DNA of 11,676 bases from an uncultured Eubacteriales bacterium. Its GTDB lineage: Bacteria > Bacillota_A > Clostridia > Lachnospirales > Cellulosilyticaceae. Positions 1 to 7,102 of the stretch are shown here, one piece after another (position 1 is the stretch's first letter; every line of letters starts with the position of its first letter). The position numbers and the translations under genes are program-made. Below the pieces are notes generated by a model. The model was not told the DNA's origin and did no database searches. It saw nothing but the letters and a program-made list of their open reading frames with translations. Where the stretch lies: assembly GCA_900556665.1 (NCBI GenBank), contig USPX01000046.1:1-11676 (forward strand), read 5' to 3'.

Positions 1-163
1 GTATATATTTATCATTAATTAATTACCACCATACTTTTTATTTATAATTTTTTACCAATCTTATTGTTTATAAATTGAATAATTAGGATTAGTATAATAT
101 CTCTTCATTAATATGTGCATAGATATTTTTGTCCTCTACTAATTATATTTTGTCATATAAAAA

Positions 164-179
164 TGTTCCACGTGAAACA
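164..179 (+). other. parS: parS chromosome-partition site (left copy)
   Basis: The sequence TGTTCCACGTGAAACA matches all defined positions of the B. subtilis Spo0J/ParB consensus TGTTNCACGTGAAACA. In the family, ParB loads here as a CTP-dependent clamp and spreads, recruiting SMC near the origin. The location beside an origin-type gene block fits. Its partner in this genome is unclear, because the only ParB-family protein in the window has Noc-type specificity residues. Confidence 0.85.
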
Positions 180-189
180 CTACCTAAAG

Positions 190-205
190 TGTTTCACGTG
201 GAACA
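190..205 (-). other. parS: parS chromosome-partition site (right copy, inverted)
   Basis: Read on the minus strand this is again TGTTCCACGTGAAACA, identical to the copy at 164-179 and facing it. The two centres are 26 bp apart, about 2.5 helical turns. The pair forms the arms of one perfect inverted repeat, so the two sites are not independent in sequence. Confidence 0.85.
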
Positions 206-223
206 TTTTGCTTTATACTTTTA

Positions 224-754
224 TTATTTTCTCTTTAATTTGTTTTTGCTTAGAAGTTTTCTATTAATAATTGTACGAAGTTCTTTAATTTCATTTTCTT
301 TTAAATCTTGTTTAGGAATAATAAATACTTGTTGTGCATTTATAAATATTAAAAAGTACTGATTACTTTCATATGCCCTATACATTAATGACCATTCAAA
401 TTTACTATTAGAATTCTGATCTATACATATAATTCCTTCATTATTAATAGTAATTTCTTTTTCTATACCCAAACTACATTTATCTGTTTTTATCATCTTT
501 CTACATATAAGTTCTACTTCTATTGGTAATAAAACTAAAACGGCTACTGCAAAATAATCAAAGTATAAATAAAATCCTTCTATTTCGTAGATTCCTAAAA
601 AGTTTAATACTAATTCTGTAATTACTATTAAGCTAATTAATACAAATAATATTGCTCTAATCTTAGTTTTAGTAAATACATTAAAGTATACCATTGAACG
701 ATAATCCTCTTTATTAATAGTGGTCTTAAACTTCATTTCTTTTTCTTCTTGCAT
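224..754 (-). CDS. YcxB-like two-helix membrane protein of unknown function
   Basis: This 176-residue protein has a short charged N-terminus, two hydrophobic segments (about residues 33-55 and 62-86) and a cytosolic-looking C-terminal part. The C-terminal part has alternating strands and the pattern F-x-W near residues 119-121, Y-F-L-I-F at 133-137 and IIPKQ at 145-149. This layout resembles the YcxB-like family of small Firmicute membrane proteins, whose function is not known. The ATG at 754 is chosen because AAGGGAAGG lies a few bases upstream; an internal ATG at residue 7 lacks a comparable site. It is a single gene separated from argS by about 200 bp, and its stop is followed by the parS hairpin. 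The gene is real with high confidence; the family assignment is moderate, from pattern memory only. Confidence 0.75.
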   Translation of the reverse strand: MQEEKEMKFKTTINKEDYRSMVYFNVFTKTKIRAILFVLISLIVITELVLNFLGIYEIEGFYLYFDYFAVAVLVLLPIEVELICRKMIKTDKCSLGIEKEITINNEGIICIDQNSNSKFEWSLMYRAYESNQYFLIFINAQQVFIIPKQDLKENEIKELRTIINRKLLSKNKLKRK

Positions 755-878
755 AAAACCTTCCCTTTCATATATACCTAGATTTAGAATTGAAACTATA
801 TCTATTTTAGTTTACTACTATATCCTTATTTTAATATATTTACTGAAATAAATCTTTAACTATAATAACTTAAACTTA

Positions 879-919
879 AAAGAGATAGAAACAAACTTAT
901 AGTTTATTTCTATCTCTTT
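879..919 (-). terminator. Hairpin downstream of argS, probable terminator
   Basis: Arms 879-891 and 907-919 pair perfectly over 13 bp. After one mismatch, 893-896 pair with 902-905 further in. On the minus strand the stem is followed by only a short T-run before AAG, so it is a weaker terminator than the others here. It lies about 30 bp beyond the argS stop. Confidence 0.6.
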
Positions 920-951
920 CTTTTACCTGGTAAAATAATTTATTATTTAAA

Positions 952-2667
952 TTACATTTGTACTGGTGCACAGATTCCTAATAATGCTAATGCATTTTTA
1001 AGAACATACTTAGTTGCAACAACGATTGCTAAACGTGAATTTTTAACTTTTTCATCTTCTACAAGTATTGGATTTTCGTTGTAGAATTTGTTAAACGCTT
1101 GCGTTACATCTACTGCATATCTAGCAATGTATGATGGTTCATATTTATTTGCAGCTTCTTTAATTGTAGTTTTGAAATCTGCAATTTCTTTAATTAATGC
1201 TACTGTTGATTCATCTGCAAGTACTGTGTAATCTATATCGAAGTTAGGAATGCTATCTAATTCGATACCAGCTTTACGGAGTACGCTGCAAGCTCTAGCA
1301 TGAGCATATTGTACGTATGGACCTGTTTCTCCATTGAAGTCTAATGCTCTTTCCCATGAGAATTGAATATCTTTAATAATGTTGTTATACATATCATCGA
1401 ATACGATTGCCCCGATACCTACTTGTCTAGCAACTTCTTCTTTATTCTCAAGACCTGGATTTTTTTCTTCAATAATTTGTTTTGTTTTATCTACAGCTTC
1501 TCTTAAAATATCTTCTAAGAAAATAATATTACCATTTCTTGTAGAAAGTTTAGCGCCATCTTCCATACTTACCATACCAAATGGTACGTGTACTAAATCT
1601 TTATGCCACTCATGACCCATTTTTTCAATTACTTTGAACCATTGAGCAAAGTGAAGGTTTTGTTGAAGAGCTGTAACATAGATACATTTTTTGAAGTCGT
1701 ATGTTTTTTTACGGTACTCAGCAGCTGTGATATCACGAGTTGCATATAATGAACTACCATCATTTTTAGTAATTAAACATGGTGCCATGTTTTCTTCATC
1801 TAAACGAACTAATTTAGCTCCTTCGTCTACTTCAATAAGACCTTTGTCTTCCATTTCTTTAATAACTGCATCCATTTTATCATTGTAGAATGCTTCACCA
1901 TTAAAGCTATCAAATTCTACACCTAATAATTTATAAACACGTTCAAATTCTTTTAAACTTACTTCTTTGAACCATCTCCATAATGCTAATGATTCTTCAT
2001 CACCTTGTTCCATTTTTGTGAAGTAGTTTCTAGCTTCTTGTTCCATTTCTGGATGTTCTTTAGCTTCATCGTGGAATAATACGTAGATTCTAAGTAACTC
2101 AGAAATACCTTTTTCTTCGATTTCTTCTTTACTAGAATATTTTTTGTAAGCTACGATTAATTTACCAAATTGAGTTCCCCAGTCACCTAAATGGTTAACC
2201 CCTACACAGTTATAACCAAGTGCTTCGAAAATTTGATATAAACTGTTTCCGATTACAGTTGAACGTAAGTGTCCTACGTGGAATGGTTTTGCAATGTTTG
2301 GTGATGAATAGTCAATTACTACATTTCCTAAGTTTTTCTCTTTTGCGAAACCGTATGTTTCTTTTTCTGTTAATACGTCTGTAAGAACTTCTCTTACAAA
2401 TTCTACTTTGTTTACAAAGAAGTTAATATATGCATTCACGTTTTCTACTTTATCTAAGAAATCTACTTCACCGAATTCATCAACAATATCTTTTGCAATC
2501 ATTGGAGGTGCTTTTCTTAACTCTTTTGCTAATTTAAAGCAAGGGAATGCATAATCTCCCATTGCTGCATTTCCTGGAACTTCAATCATGCTGTAGATTT
2601 CATCTACTGATAAGCTGCTAATCTTTTCATTTAAAAGTTGTGCGATTTCTAATTTAAAATCTTTCAT
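952..2667 (-). CDS. argS: Arginyl-tRNA synthetase
   Basis: This is a cytosolic class I aminoacyl-tRNA synthetase that joins arginine to tRNA-Arg using ATP. The 571-residue length is normal. It has the N-terminal additional domain (about 1-90) and the HIGH signature as HVGH at 130-133, inside the ArgS-type stretch SSPNIAKPFHVGHLRST (121-137). NHLGDWGTQFG follows at 158-168, and KLSTR at 373-377 takes the KMSKS place. YVQYAHARA (451-459) opens the DALR anticodon-binding domain. The C-terminus ends in PVQM, close to the family's usual PERM ending. The ATG is preceded by AAGGAG at 7 nt spacing. It has its own promoter (2703-2731) and terminator, so it is probably transcribed alone. I saw no T-box-type leader. 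Confidence 0.97.
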   Translation of the reverse strand: MKDFKLEIAQLLNEKISSLSVDEIYSMIEVPGNAAMGDYAFPCFKLAKELRKAPPMIAKDIVDEFGEVDFLDKVENVNAYINFFVNKVEFVREVLTDVLTEKETYGFAKEKNLGNVVIDYSSPNIAKPFHVGHLRSTVIGNSLYQIFEALGYNCVGVNHLGDWGTQFGKLIVAYKKYSSKEEIEEKGISELLRIYVLFHDEAKEHPEMEQEARNYFTKMEQGDEESLALWRWFKEVSLKEFERVYKLLGVEFDSFNGEAFYNDKMDAVIKEMEDKGLIEVDEGAKLVRLDEENMAPCLITKNDGSSLYATRDITAAEYRKKTYDFKKCIYVTALQQNLHFAQWFKVIEKMGHEWHKDLVHVPFGMVSMEDGAKLSTRNGNIIFLEDILREAVDKTKQIIEEKNPGLENKEEVARQVGIGAIVFDDMYNNIIKDIQFSWERALDFNGETGPYVQYAHARACSVLRKAGIELDSIPNFDIDYTVLADESTVALIKEIADFKTTIKEAANKYEPSYIARYAVDVTQAFNKFYNENPILVEDEKVKNSRLAIVVATKYVLKNALALLGICAPVQM

Positions 2668-2702
2668 TTTTATGCTCCTTCGACCTTATTTTATATTATT
2701 AT

Positions 2703-2731
2703 ATTGTAACTAAATATCTATTTCATAGCAA
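2703..2731 (-). promoter_or_regulatory. SigA-type promoter of argS
   Basis: On the minus strand a -35 box TTGCTA (2731-2726) and a -10 box TACAAT (2708-2703) are separated by exactly 17 nt. The start point would fall near 2697, giving a short leader of about 30 nt before the argS ATG. No leader structure is therefore expected. Confidence 0.7.
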
Positions 2732-2755
2732 GTTTTCCATTCAAAGAACATAGTT

Positions 2756-2816
2756 ATCTATCTTTAGCATTGCCTTATTTTTATATTTTTAAAATAAGGT
2801 AATGTTAAAGATAGAT
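2756..2816. repeat. Long 26-bp-stem hairpin between noc and argS, function unknown
   Basis: Arms 2756-2781 and 2791-2816 are complementary over 26 positions around a 9-nt loop. Only two positions deviate (2767/2805 and 2772/2800). Both are G-T in the plus strand, so a plus-strand RNA would be fully paired through wobbles, while a minus-strand RNA would have two C-A mismatches. No T-run follows in either direction, so it is not a standard terminator. It lies upstream of the argS promoter. Confidence 0.65.
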
Positions 2817-2830
2817 TAACCTATTCCTTT

Positions 2831-2862
2831 AAAAAGCAGCTACTTTAATTTTGAGTAGCTGC
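2831..2862 (-). terminator. Rho-independent terminator of noc
   Basis: The stem pairs 2836-2844 with 2854-2862 (9 bp, GC-containing) around a 9-nt loop. On the minus strand it is followed directly by five T (2835-2831). It begins about 30 bp after the noc stop codon. Confidence 0.85.
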
Positions 2863-2893
2863 CTTTATAAATAATCCCTTACTTTTCTCTAAT

Positions 2894-3691
2894 TTAATTA
2901 AGAGGAATTTTAATTCTGATTTCATATCCGTCTTCTTGTTCTTTCATAGTGTATTTTGCATCTACACCTGCTTTTTGAATCATACTTACAGCTTGTGTAA
3001 TCGTATTTGTTACAAGCCTCATATCTTTAACATATGATTTAACCTTTTGATTTGCTTTATGTTGAATCATATTTTCTCTTGTAATATCTACTAACATTTG
3101 TTCTATCAGTTGCTCTGATTTTTTCACATTAAGTTCCTGTTTAATAATCTTTTCAAGAGCTACCAATTGGAATTTTTCATCTGGTAATTTTAATAATGCT
3201 CTCGCATGTCTTTCAGTTAGGTTATTTTCAATTAAAAGTTTTTGGATTGTTGATGACAACTTTAAGACTCTTAGTTTATTAGCAACTGTTGATTGATTTT
3301 TGCCTAATGTATTAGCTAACTCTTGTTGTGTATATCCATAGTCCTGCATAATCGTATGATATGCTTGGCTTTCTTCTAAAAAGTTTAAGTTTTCACGTTG
3401 CAAGTTTTCAATAAGGGCTAGTACTGCACTGTCCTTGGTATTCACTTCAACTATAACTGCTGGGATTGTTTGAAGACCTGCTAATTTAGAAGCTTTTAAT
3501 CTTCTTTCACCTGCAATAAGTTCATATGAATCGCCTACCATTCTTACAGTAATAGGTTGCATTAATCCATGTTCTAAAATAGAATTTGCAAGTTCTTGTA
3601 GAGCGGCATCAGAAAAAACCTTTCTTGGCTGATAAGGATTTGGTCTAACACGATCTACAGCAACATTTTCTATCTTTAAATCTTTTTGCAT
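2894..3691 (-). CDS. noc: Nucleoid occlusion protein Noc (ParB-family CTP-dependent DNA clamp)
   Basis: In its family Noc binds chromosomal sites and blocks Z-ring assembly over the nucleoid. The 265 residues contain the ParB N-terminal CTPase fold with GERRLKA (61-67) and ENLQREN (95-101), then a helix-turn-helix. The four residues known to separate Noc from ParB specificity are all of Noc type: Q133, K139, K144 and R161 (context GKNQSTVANKL, then TERHARA). The C-terminal end also resembles B. subtilis Noc (IRIKIPLN against IRIPK). The position next to rsmG is the usual noc locus. The ATG has AGAGGGGAG upstream, and an in-frame TAA directly precedes it, so the start cannot be further upstream. 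The protein therefore lacks the short amphipathic N-terminal helix that anchors B. subtilis Noc to the membrane. No soj or spo0J gene follows. Confidence 0.87.
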   Translation of the reverse strand: MQKDLKIENVAVDRVRPNPYQPRKVFSDAALQELANSILEHGLMQPITVRMVGDSYELIAGERRLKASKLAGLQTIPAVIVEVNTKDSAVLALIENLQRENLNFLEESQAYHTIMQDYGYTQQELANTLGKNQSTVANKLRVLKLSSTIQKLLIENNLTERHARALLKLPDEKFQLVALEKIIKQELNVKKSEQLIEQMLVDITRENMIQHKANQKVKSYVKDMRLVTNTITQAVSMIQKAGVDAKYTMKEQEDGYEIRIKIPLN

Positions 3692-3731
3692 TTATTCTGC
3701 TCCCCTCTAAAATAACGTTTTGCTACTTATC

Positions 3732-3740
3732 AGTATAGCA
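3732..3740 (-). promoter_or_regulatory. Extended -10 promoter of noc
   Basis: On the minus strand TGC-TATACT forms an extended -10 element about 40 nt before the noc ATG. The -35 region is poor, which is common for extended -10 promoters. It lies just outside the leftmost DnaA box, so origin-bound proteins could affect noc expression (inference). Confidence 0.55.
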
Positions 3741-3791
3741 TATTTTACTTTTAAAAACTATATTCATACAAAATCATTCACAATTCTCCCT

Positions 3792-3929
3792 AAGCTATCC
3801 ACATATAAAGTCAAATAGTTTGCTCCTGTGTAAAACTTGTTGATTCTGTGGATAGCTTTTTTATTTATAAAATATATCTCTTTTATCCACAACTCTTTCT
3901 TACTCTATCTCATTAATTTTTTATCCACA
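3792..3929. other. Left DnaA-box cluster of the origin-like region
   Basis: Four sites are seen. CTATCCACA lies at 3795-3803 (plus) and 3847-3855 (minus). Perfect TTATCCACA boxes lie at 3883-3891 and 3921-3929 (both plus). The first two lie in a 12-bp inverted repeat (3792-3803 with 3847-3858). A weaker candidate, TCATTCACA, lies at 3774-3782. Four DnaA boxes in about 135 bp of non-coding DNA is far above chance. Confidence 0.85.
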
Positions 3930-3995
3930 AAATTAAACTTGTATTTTTCCTATTACTTCCACACCTTTTATACCTTATTTACTACCATATTCTTA

Positions 3996-4019
3996 TCCCC
4001 TCTCCCCTCCCGCCGCCGC
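3996..4019. other. C-rich tract with G-quadruplex potential on the minus strand
   Basis: Positions 3996-4011 are 16 uninterrupted pyrimidines, followed by the triplet run CGCCGCCGC. The minus strand therefore carries runs of two, two, three, four and four G in close succession. This is a GC island in otherwise AT-rich DNA, between the two DnaA-box clusters. Confidence 0.55.
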
Positions 4020-4080
4020 ATATTATTTACTAATCTTCTTATGGATTATCTCTACTTTTATTACTTTGATATACCTTAAT

Positions 4081-4097
4081 ACCTCGCGAAGCGAGGT
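4081..4097. other. Very stable GCGAAGC mini-hairpin inside the origin-like region
   Basis: ACCTCGC (4081-4087) pairs with GCGAGGT (4091-4097) across a GAA loop. The core GCGAAGC (4086-4092) is the single-stranded DNA heptamer known for unusually high thermal stability. It is followed directly by AT-rich DNA (4101-4113 resembles the GAT-starting 13-mers of unwinding elements). A role in single-stranded origin structure is inference. Confidence 0.6.
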
Positions 4098-4278
4098 CGC
4101 GATTTTAAATTTTTTGATTTTTTGGGCATTTAGGGCTATTTTTTTCCTCTTATCCTACTTCTACAAGCTTTTTTCTCTTCTATTACCCCCTATTTCTTAT
4201 GTAATCCTTAAATTTATTCATCAACCTGTAGCAAAACATATTTACAATTCCATTTTTAACTTCTCATAATGCTATTTG

Positions 4279-4395
4279 TTTTCCACAGTTATCCTCAATA
4301 TCTTTTTACTATGTGAATAACTATTTACATACATTTTATTTCTTGTTTATAAATTGTGACTACCTTATACCTTAACTTTTATCTAATTATCCACA
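4279..4395. other. Right DnaA-box cluster of the origin-like region
   Basis: A perfect TTATCCACA lies at 4387-4395 (plus). TTATTCACA, which fits the general TTATNCACA consensus, lies at 4312-4320 (minus). Two one-mismatch boxes sit one base apart: TTTTCCACA at 4279-4287 and TTATCCTCA at 4289-4297. The cluster ends just before the rsmG terminator. Confidence 0.75.
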
Positions 4396-4405
4396 ATCAT
4401 TTCAT

Positions 4406-4442
4406 AAAAAAGAAGCTATCAGTATTTTTATCTGATAGCTTC
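4406..4442 (-). terminator. Rho-independent terminator of rsmG and the upstream operon
   Basis: An 11-bp perfect stem (4412-4422 with 4432-4442) has a 9-nt loop. On the minus strand it is followed by six T (4411-4406). It starts 9 bp after the rsmG stop and separates operon transcription from the DnaA-box region. Confidence 0.9.
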
Positions 4443-4451
4443 CTTTATTAG

Positions 4452-5180
4452 TTATTTTTCCACACCTAAAGGTGCTTTTGTTGGTTCTCCTGCTTTTCTA
4501 GGATACTTATTAGCAGTCGGCTTTACCTTTTTAATTTTAGCGATTTTATGATTTAAATCTGTAAATGGTACTTTAGCATCTACAACTTGATCTAATGCTC
4601 CACCTAAGATTTTAATAGCTTTCTTACCTTGCTCTAATTCTTCATCTAATTTTTGACCTTTTAAAGCGATTAAATAGCCATCTACTTTTACGAATGGTAA
4701 TGTATATTCACTAAGTACAGCTAAGTTCGCTACAGCTCTAGATGCGCAAATATCAAAGCCTTCTCTATACGCCTTATTTTTTCCTAAATCCTCTGCTCTA
4801 GAATGGATACATTCGATATCTGTAAGTTCTAATTTAGAAATTACTTCTTCTAAGAAAACTAATCTTTTCTTTAATGCATCTACTAAAGTTACTTTTAAAT
4901 TTGGAAAGGCAATTTTCATTACAAGACCAGGGAATCCTGCTCCTGTTCCAATATCAATTACAGTTCTTTCTTCACTCATGTCTAAAGCATTATTTACTGT
5001 CATACAGTCTAAGAAATGTTTTGTAATAACCTCTATATCCTCTGTAATAGCCGTTAAATTCATTTTCTCATTCCACTCTTGTAAAAGTGCCTTATACATC
5101 ATAAACTGTTCTACTTGTCTTTCTGAGAGCTCTACACCCAGCTCTCTTGCACCATTAACTAATAACTCTCTTTGATCCAT
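4452..5180 (-). CDS. rsmG: 16S rRNA (guanine-527-N7)-methyltransferase RsmG (GidB)
   Basis: The family methylates N7 of G527 in 16S rRNA using S-adenosylmethionine; loss gives low-level streptomycin resistance. The 242-residue length is typical. Motif I of the Rossmann methyltransferase fold, IDIGTGAGFPG, is at 75-85, then DALKKR, ASRAVANL at about 146-153, and the conserved tail YPRKAGEPTKAPL. N-terminal EWNEKMNLTAIT matches the family. I chose the ATG at 5180 because it overlaps the mnmG stop as TAATG and AGAGG sits 7 nt upstream. A start at 5186 (two codons earlier) would leave AGAGG only 1 nt away. The gene is translationally coupled to mnmG and is last in the operon, followed by a strong terminator. 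Confidence 0.95.
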   Translation of the reverse strand: MDQRELLVNGARELGVELSERQVEQFMMYKALLQEWNEKMNLTAITEDIEVITKHFLDCMTVNNALDMSEERTVIDIGTGAGFPGLVMKIAFPNLKVTLVDALKKRLVFLEEVISKLELTDIECIHSRAEDLGKNKAYREGFDICASRAVANLAVLSEYTLPFVKVDGYLIALKGQKLDEELEQGKKAIKILGGALDQVVDAKVPFTDLNHKIAKIKKVKPTANKYPRKAGEPTKAPLGVEK

Positions 5181-7093
5181 TAACATTCCTCTTTTTCACT
5201 GTTTTGAGCTTTTTCCATACGACCTTTTTGTTCTAAGTATACTAATAACATAGAAATATCAGCTGGTGAAACTCCTGAAATACGAGAAGCTTGACCAATT
5301 GAAATAGGTCTTACTTGTTCAAGTTTTTGTTTTGCTTCAAGTCTTAAGCTATAAACATCATCATAGTTGATATCTTCTGGAATTAAACGACGTTCAAGAC
5401 GTTTAAATTGTTCTACTTGACGTTGTTGTCTTACAATATATCCTTCATAACGAAGTTCAATCATAACTTGTTCAATAACTTCTAATGGAAGTTCTGGTCT
5501 ATCTGTATCTACTTCCTTGAAATCATCATACTCAAGTTCTGGTCTTTTTAAGACTTCACTTAAAGAAATACCTGAACGAAGTAATGTACTACCTTTTGCT
5601 TCTAAAATAGCTTGTACCTTTTCACTTGTTCCTACGAATACTGTTTTTAATCTTTCAAGTTCAGCTTCAATAGCTTCTCTTTTTGCTACGAATTTTGCAT
5701 ATCTTTCTTCAGAGATAAGGCCTGCTTCGTAACCTTTTTGTGTAAGTCTAAGATCCGCATTATCTTGTCTTAAAAGAAGTCTGTATTCAGCTCTAGAAGT
5801 CATCATACGGTAAGGTTCTCTTGTTTCTTTAGTTACTAAATCATCAATTAAAACCCCTACATAACCTTCTGAACGGTCAATAATCATAGGTTCTCTGCCT
5901 TCAACTTTAAGCGCAGCATTAATACCAGCTACTAATCCTTGAGCTGCAGCTTCTTCATATCCTGAACTTCCGTTCATTTGTCCAGCACTGAAGAAACCTT
6001 CAATATTTTTAAACTCTAATGAGTGTTTTAATTGCATTGGATTGATGCAATCATATTCAATGGCATAACCTGTTCTCATAACCTGTACATTTTCTAATCC
6101 TTTGATAGAACGAAGCATTTCTAATTGTACTTCTTCTGGTAATGAAGAACTCATACCTTGAACATACATCTCTGTAGTATTTTCACCTTCTGGCTCAATA
6201 AATACTTGGTGTCTTTCTTTATCTGCAAATCTTACTACCTTATCTTCAATTGATGGACAATATCTTGGTCCAACCCCTTCGATTACACCAGAATACATTG
6301 GTGAACGATGTAAATTATCACGAATGATTTGATGTGTTTTTTCATTTGTGTAAGTTAAATAACAAGGGAATTGTTCACGTTTAATATCATCTTCTTTGTT
6401 TTCGAAAGAGAATGGTACAATACGTTCATCACCATGTTGAGGTTCCATTACAGAGAAATCTACTGTTCTTGCATCTACTCTGGCTGGTGTACCTGTTTTA
6501 AAGCGTCTGAGTTCGATTCCTAACGCTTTTAAGCTATCACTAAGTGCATTTGATGTCTTAAGTCCATTAGGCCCTGTATGCTCAATATGCTCGCCTGTGA
6601 GGCATCTTGAGCGCACATAAGTTCCTCCAGCAAGTACTACTGCTTTACAAGGATACACTGCACCTGTACTTGTAACAACCGCTTTTACTTTGCCACCTTC
6701 AACTTGAACTTCTACGATCTCTTGTTGTCTAATAGTTAAGTTTTCTGTTTGCTCAAGTACTTCTTTCATTGTGTGGCTATATTTCACTTTATCAGCTTGT
6801 GCACGTAATGAGTGAACAGCTGGCCCTTTAGCTGTATTTAACATACGAGATTGGATATATGTTTTATCAATATTTTTACCCATCTCTCCGCCAAGTGCGT
6901 CAATTTCTCTTACAAGATGCCCTTTTGATGTTCCCCCTACATTAGGGTTACATGGCATCATTGCAATGCTATCTAATGACATTGTAAACATAGATGTTTT
7001 ATGGCCCATACGAGCTGTAGCAAGCGCCGCTTCACAACCAGCATGTCCTCCACCTATAACTGCAACGTCTATCGTTTCTGCAATATAAGTCAT
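5180..7093 (-). CDS. mnmG: tRNA uridine 5-carboxymethylaminomethyl modification enzyme MnmG (GidA)
   Basis: This FAD-dependent subunit works with MnmE to modify wobble uridine 34 of certain tRNAs, using methylene-tetrahydrofolate. The 637 residues are full length. The FAD site [10 protein letters not shown] is at 14-23. The two cysteines important in the family appear as PCNPNVGG (C48) and RYCPSIEDK (C279). [16 protein letters not shown] is at 371-386, slightly different from the usual GQINGTTGYEE. The C-terminal helical domain contains [18 protein letters not shown]. The ribosome binding site AGGAG overlaps the mnmE stop codon, and only 9 nt separate the genes, so the two partners are co-translated. 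Assignment is certain. Confidence 0.98.
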   Translation of the reverse strand: MTYIAETIDVAVIGGGHAGCEAALATARMGHKTSMFTMSLDSIAMMPCNPNVGGTSKGHLVREIDALGGEMGKNIDKTYIQSRMLNTAKGPAVHSLRAQADKVKYSHTMKEVLEQTENLTIRQQEIVEVQVEGGKVKAVVTSTGAVYPCKAVVLAGGTYVRSRCLTGEHIEHTGPNGLKTSNALSDSLKALGIELRRFKTGTPARVDARTVDFSVMEPQHGDERIVPFSFENKEDDIKREQFPCYLTYTNEKTHQIIRDNLHRSPMYSGVIEGVGPRYCPSIEDKVVRFADKERHQVFIEPEGENTTEMYVQGMSSSLPEEVQLEMLRSIKGLENVQVMRTGYAIEYDCINPMQLKHSLEFKNIEGFFSAGQMNGSSGYEEAAAQGLVAGINAALKVEGREPMIIDRSEGYVGVLIDDLVTKETREPYRMMTSRAEYRLLLRQDNADLRLTQKGYEAGLISEERYAKFVAKREAIEAELERLKTVFVGTSEKVQAILEAKGSTLLRSGISLSEVLKRPELEYDDFKEVDTDRPELPLEVIEQVMIELRYEGYIVRQQRQVEQFKRLERRLIPEDINYDDVYSLRLEAKQKLEQVRPISIGQASRISGVSPADISMLLVYLEQKGRMEKAQNSEKEEC

Positions 7094-7102
7094 TTTCTTC
7101 TC

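Larger units (their letters stand above)
160..209 (-). terminator. Perfect 22-bp inverted repeat containing two parS sites; likely terminator of the membrane-protein gene
   Basis: Arms 160-181 and 188-209 are exact reverse complements with a 6-nt loop at 182-187. The minus-strand gene at 224-754 stops 14 nt upstream. Read on that strand, the hairpin is followed by a run of five T (163-159), so it fits a Rho-independent terminator; a TTTT also follows in the plus direction. Each arm contains a complete 16-bp parS sequence, so the element probably has a DNA-level role too. The inverted repeat is seen directly; the terminator role is inferred from position and T-run. Confidence 0.7.
3792..4395. 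other. oriC: Putative replication origin (bipartite DnaA-box region) or origin-proximal DnaA-binding locus
   Basis: The gap of about 760 bp between noc and rsmG has no credible gene. Its only reading frames run through low-complexity pyrimidine-rich DNA. Two DnaA-box clusters flank about 350 bp that include a C-rich/G-rich tract (3996-4019), a stable mini-hairpin (4081-4097) and an AT-rich run (4101-4150) suited to unwinding. A possible DnaA-trio series lies at 4052-4066 (CTA CTT TTA TTA CTT in the plus strand), but it is not next to a DnaA box as in B. subtilis. DnaA-box clusters near the mnmG/rsmG block are known in several bacteria, including E. coli, whose oriC adjoins mnmG. Whether replication starts here, or this is a regulatory cluster with initiation near dnaA, cannot be decided from sequence. 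Confidence 0.7.

Noticed and set aside
64..98. Plus-strand promoter with TATAAT at 93-98
   Set aside because: The -35-like TTGTTT and TTGAAT are 23 and 12 nt away, which are bad spacings, and no gene follows.
129..362. Plus-strand reading frame crossing the parS hairpin
   Set aside because: It runs antisense into the membrane-protein gene, is low in complexity and crosses the inverted repeat.
2668..2760. T-box leader upstream of argS
   Set aside because: The promoter leaves only about 30 nt of leader, and no T-box core motif is visible.
3837..4269. Two plus-strand reading frames in the noc-rsmG gap
   Set aside because: They consist of F, L, Y and S-rich low-complexity residues from pyrimidine-rich DNA. 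They overlap DnaA boxes and have no ribosome binding site.
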